From Fibrobacter sp. UWB15 (lineage in GTDB: Bacteria; Fibrobacterota; Fibrobacteria; Fibrobacterales; Fibrobacteraceae), in assembly GCF_900177705.1 (NCBI RefSeq), contig NZ_FXBA01000001.1:806001-870000 (forward strand): a stretch of 64,000 bases of DNA. Reading direction: 5' to 3'. A program made the position numbers and the translations under genes. Positions within the stretch are counted from its first letter, which is position 1; each line of letters begins with the position of its first letter. This document shows, one piece after another, positions 62,224 to 64,000 of this stretch. The notes below the pieces were generated by a model. That model did no database searches. It saw nothing but the letters and a program-made list of their open reading frames with translations, and was not told the origin of the DNA.

Positions 62224-63555
62224 TTACACCAATTTCCTATCAGCAATCCATTTCCGCACGGCTTCTTCGGCGCGGGCGGCAAGAATTTCCTTCTTGTTCT
62301 TCTTCTTTAAACCTTCGTGGTGGGGGAGCAACCCGAAGTTGAAATTCATCGGCTGGAAGTCTTCGTTTTCTTCCACCAGGCGGTTCATCAAGGAACCGAT
62401 GCAGCTTTCGTCGGGGAGCGGGTCGGCATGCCCGTGCAAAAGGGTCTGCGCCATGTTCCAGGCGGTGTACCAGCCGGTGGCGACCGCTTCGGTGTAGCCT
62501 TCGCTGCCGGTAATTTGCCCCGCAAACCATGTAGGCGGAATGCCCTTGGCGCATTCAAGGTCCGGGCGCAGGCGAAGCGTTTTATCCAGGAACTTGGGCG
62601 ATTCAATGAAGGTGTTGCGGTGCATGCAGCCGAGGCGTGCAAATTTCGCGTTCTTGAGCGCCGGCACCATGGTGAAGATTTCTTTTTGCGTGCCCCACTT
62701 GAGGCGCGTCTGGAAACCCACCATGTTGAACAAAGTCTTCTGCTTGTTTTCGGCGCGGAGCTGGATGACTGCGTACCACAAATGACCGTCGTTTCCAAGC
62801 CCAAGCCCTATCGGGCGCATGGGCCCGTGGCGTAACGTTTCGTAGCCACGACGCGCCATTTCTTCGACTGGCAAGCAACCTTCGAACAGTTCGTTCTTTT
62901 CGAACGGGCGCGGCTCGGTGCTTTCGGCTTCGCAGAGCTTGCGAACAAATTCTGCGTAGGTTTCTTTGTCCAAGGGGCAGTTGATAAAGTCTGCCGTTTC
63001 GCCCTTTTCCCAGCGGTTGCGGTAAAAGGCGTGGTCAAAGTCGATGCTGTCCGTTTCGACAACCGGGGCGATGGCGTCAAAGAAATGCAGGCGGTTGCTG
63101 CCGAGGCGCTTGAATATGTCATCGGCGAGCGCATCGCTTGCCAAGGGGCCCGCGGCAACGAGCGTAGGGCAGTCGCCTTCGAGGCTTGTGACTTCTTCGC
63201 GGTGGAGTGTAATGTTTGGCGATTCAGCAATTTTACGTTCAACCGATTCGCTGAAGATATCGCGGTTCACGGTGAGCGAGTCGCCTGCGGGCACGGCCGC
63301 TTCGCGGGCGGAATCCAGCAAAAAACTCCCGAGCATCGTGAGTTCCTGTTTCAAGAGCCCGTGGGCAGATGTAATGCCCAAAGCCTTAAAGCTGTTGGAA
63401 CAAACTAATTGCGCGAGGTGTCCGTCCTTGTGGGCGGGAGTATTCTTGACCGGGCGCATTTCATATAGGTCAACCTTAAAACCGCGGCTCGCCAGTTGCA
63501 AAGCCGCTTCGCAGCCAGCAAGGCCGCCACCAATTACACGTACGCGTTCGTTCAT
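62224..63555 (-). CDS. trmFO: Methylenetetrahydrofolate-tRNA (uracil-5-)-methyltransferase
   Basis: 443 residues, the usual TrmFO size. The FAD-binding N-terminus is VRVIGGGLAGCEAALQLA, followed by VDLYEMRPVKNTPAHKDGHLAQLVCSNS split by conserved features, CLPVEEMARRGYETLRHGPM and a C-terminal GQITGSEGYTEAVATGWYTA. It methylates U54 to ribothymidine in the T arm of tRNAs using folate and FAD. The ATG overlaps the stop of the upstream gene by 1 bp (TAATG), so the two are translationally coupled. Confidence 0.97.
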   Translation of the reverse strand: MNERVRVIGGGLAGCEAALQLASRGFKVDLYEMRPVKNTPAHKDGHLAQLVCSNSFKALGITSAHGLLKQELTMLGSFLLDSAREAAVPAGDSLTVNRDIFSESVERKIAESPNITLHREEVTSLEGDCPTLVAAGPLASDALADDIFKRLGSNRLHFFDAIAPVVETDSIDFDHAFYRNRWEKGETADFINCPLDKETYAEFVRKLCEAESTEPRPFEKNELFEGCLPVEEMARRGYETLRHGPMRPIGLGLGNDGHLWYAVIQLRAENKQKTLFNMVGFQTRLKWGTQKEIFTMVPALKNAKFARLGCMHRNTFIESPKFLDKTLRLRPDLECAKGIPPTWFAGQITGSEGYTEAVATGWYTAWNMAQTLLHGHADPLPDESCIGSLMNRLVEENEDFQPMNFNFGLLPHHEGLKKKNKKEILAARAEEAVRKWIADRKLV

Positions 63556-64000
63556 TAGTTCGCCACCATCTTGCGGTAGCTTTTGGCGTTCCCAATCCAG
63601 AGCTTTACGAGCAGTTCCTCGAGCGAGGCCGAAGTCACGTATTCCGGATCGGCGTCCTGGATCTCGTCGGAAATCATGTTCGCCTGGGTCGGGTTAAGCA
63701 TGCCGTAATAGAGCGCTTCCATGAGCTGCGACAAGAATTCCGGTGACACACGTGCCACGTATTCCATGTCGTTGAGCGGCGGGAGCTGGCTTTTGTCGGG
63801 GCTGAACTGGTCCAAGTTGTCCATGGTCCACAGGTCAGCGGCCTTCCCCATATCGGCGGTCATGGCAACACTCTTGATAGCGGAACGGTATTCGTCCCAC
63901 TCTTTCGCGGTAGTTTTGCCTGCCTTGCGAATTTTTTTCAGGAAGGAAAGGACCGTGTAGTACAGGTCCTTTTCCCGCTGATTGATTTCCTTTTGGGAGG
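63555..64000 (-). CDS. Protein of unknown function, C-terminal part
   Basis: The frame enters from the right edge and ends at the TAA at 63555-63557; about 148 residues are visible. It is hydrophilic and helical (KEINQREKDLYYTVLSFLKK, then EWDEYRSAIKSVAMTADMG), followed by a Pro-containing segment LPPLNDMEYVARVSPEF and helices LMEALYYGMLNPTQANMISD. There is no signal peptide or membrane helix in view. I do not recognise the family. The 1-bp overlap with trmFO makes it an operon partner. Confidence 0.7.
   Translation of the reverse strand, partial: SQKEINQREKDLYYTVLSFLKKIRKAGKTTAKEWDEYRSAIKSVAMTADMGKAADLWTMDNLDQFSPDKSQLPPLNDMEYVARVSPEFLSQLMEALYYGMLNPTQANMISDEIQDADPEYVTSASLEELLVKLWIGNAKSYRKMVAN

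Overview
The window is chromosomal DNA from a Fibrobacter-type bacterium, close to Fibrobacter succinogenes. The strongest pointers are two giant tandem lipoproteins with FISUMP (Fibrobacter succinogenes major paralogous) domains, serine-rich linkers in exported proteins, a secreted GH10 xylanase and a secreted CE1-like esterase with Fibrobacter-style C-termini, a PorV/PorQ-like outer-membrane protein, and a large pyruvate:ferredoxin oxidoreductase typical of an anaerobe. No rRNA, CRISPR array, insertion sequence or prophage is visible. Four tRNA genes are present: Lys-CUU, Asp-GUC, Lys-UUU and Pro-UGG.

Layout. 1-8.0 kb: the tail of a PIN-like gene, then a leftward block of YraN nuclease, Ser/Thr kinase, FHA-ABC transporter fusion, aminotransferase and RND-type exporter. 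8.0-14.5 kb: a D15-like outer-membrane protein, purB, pgpA with a small acidic protein, an EAL phosphodiesterase and a UPF0340 protein. 14.6-24.9 kb: an exported GLUG/YDG protein, guaA-pepA, an Ala/Pro-rich outer-membrane protein followed by a Ca/Na exchanger, an SpmA-SpmB fusion, a lipoprotein and a porin-like protein. 25-35.6 kb: serS, esterase, lptE, NUDIX, leuB, two lipoproteins, xylanase and xerD. 35.6-43.2 kb: tRNA-Lys, a sugar nucleotidyltransferase, the two FISUMP lipoproteins and tRNA-Asp. 43.4-54.7 kb: a STAS protein, nifJ, ruvX, a fabF / acyl-CoA synthetase / deacetylase-like operon, ligA and mntP. 55.5-59.7 kb: a five-gene NrfBCD-like electron-transfer operon. 59.7-64 kb: a glycosyltransferase, the PorV-like protein, tRNA-Lys and tRNA-Pro, a hairpin-rich non-coding stretch and trmFO.

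How the parts fit. Much of the accessory content faces the cell envelope: lipoproteins, beta-barrels, LptE, secreted carbohydrate-active enzymes and a PorV-like protein that fits type IX-like secretion. The kinase and the FHA-ABC fusion overlap by 4 bp and look like a phosphorylation-controlled transporter. The cytochrome operon (monoheme c, pentaheme c, a 4x[4Fe-4S] protein, an NrfD-cytochrome c fusion, a small membrane protein) looks like a quinol/periplasm electron conduit without a terminal reductase in view.

The least expected material is non-coding and repetitive: (i) 46-bp elements with conserved flanks and a compensated hairpin (25070-25115, 29127-29172); (ii) a run of near-perfect hairpins behind tRNA-Pro together with a partial second tRNA 3' end and terminator (61832-62183); (iii) a 14-bp word family around AGTAGACAGTAGGAAG at four loci; (iv) a GAGGTATGAG-type element, one copy of which lies in frame inside ligA. 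In the proteins, the most striking pattern is a 16-fold Cys...Cys...Trp repeat between two FISUMP-like domains in both giant lipoproteins.
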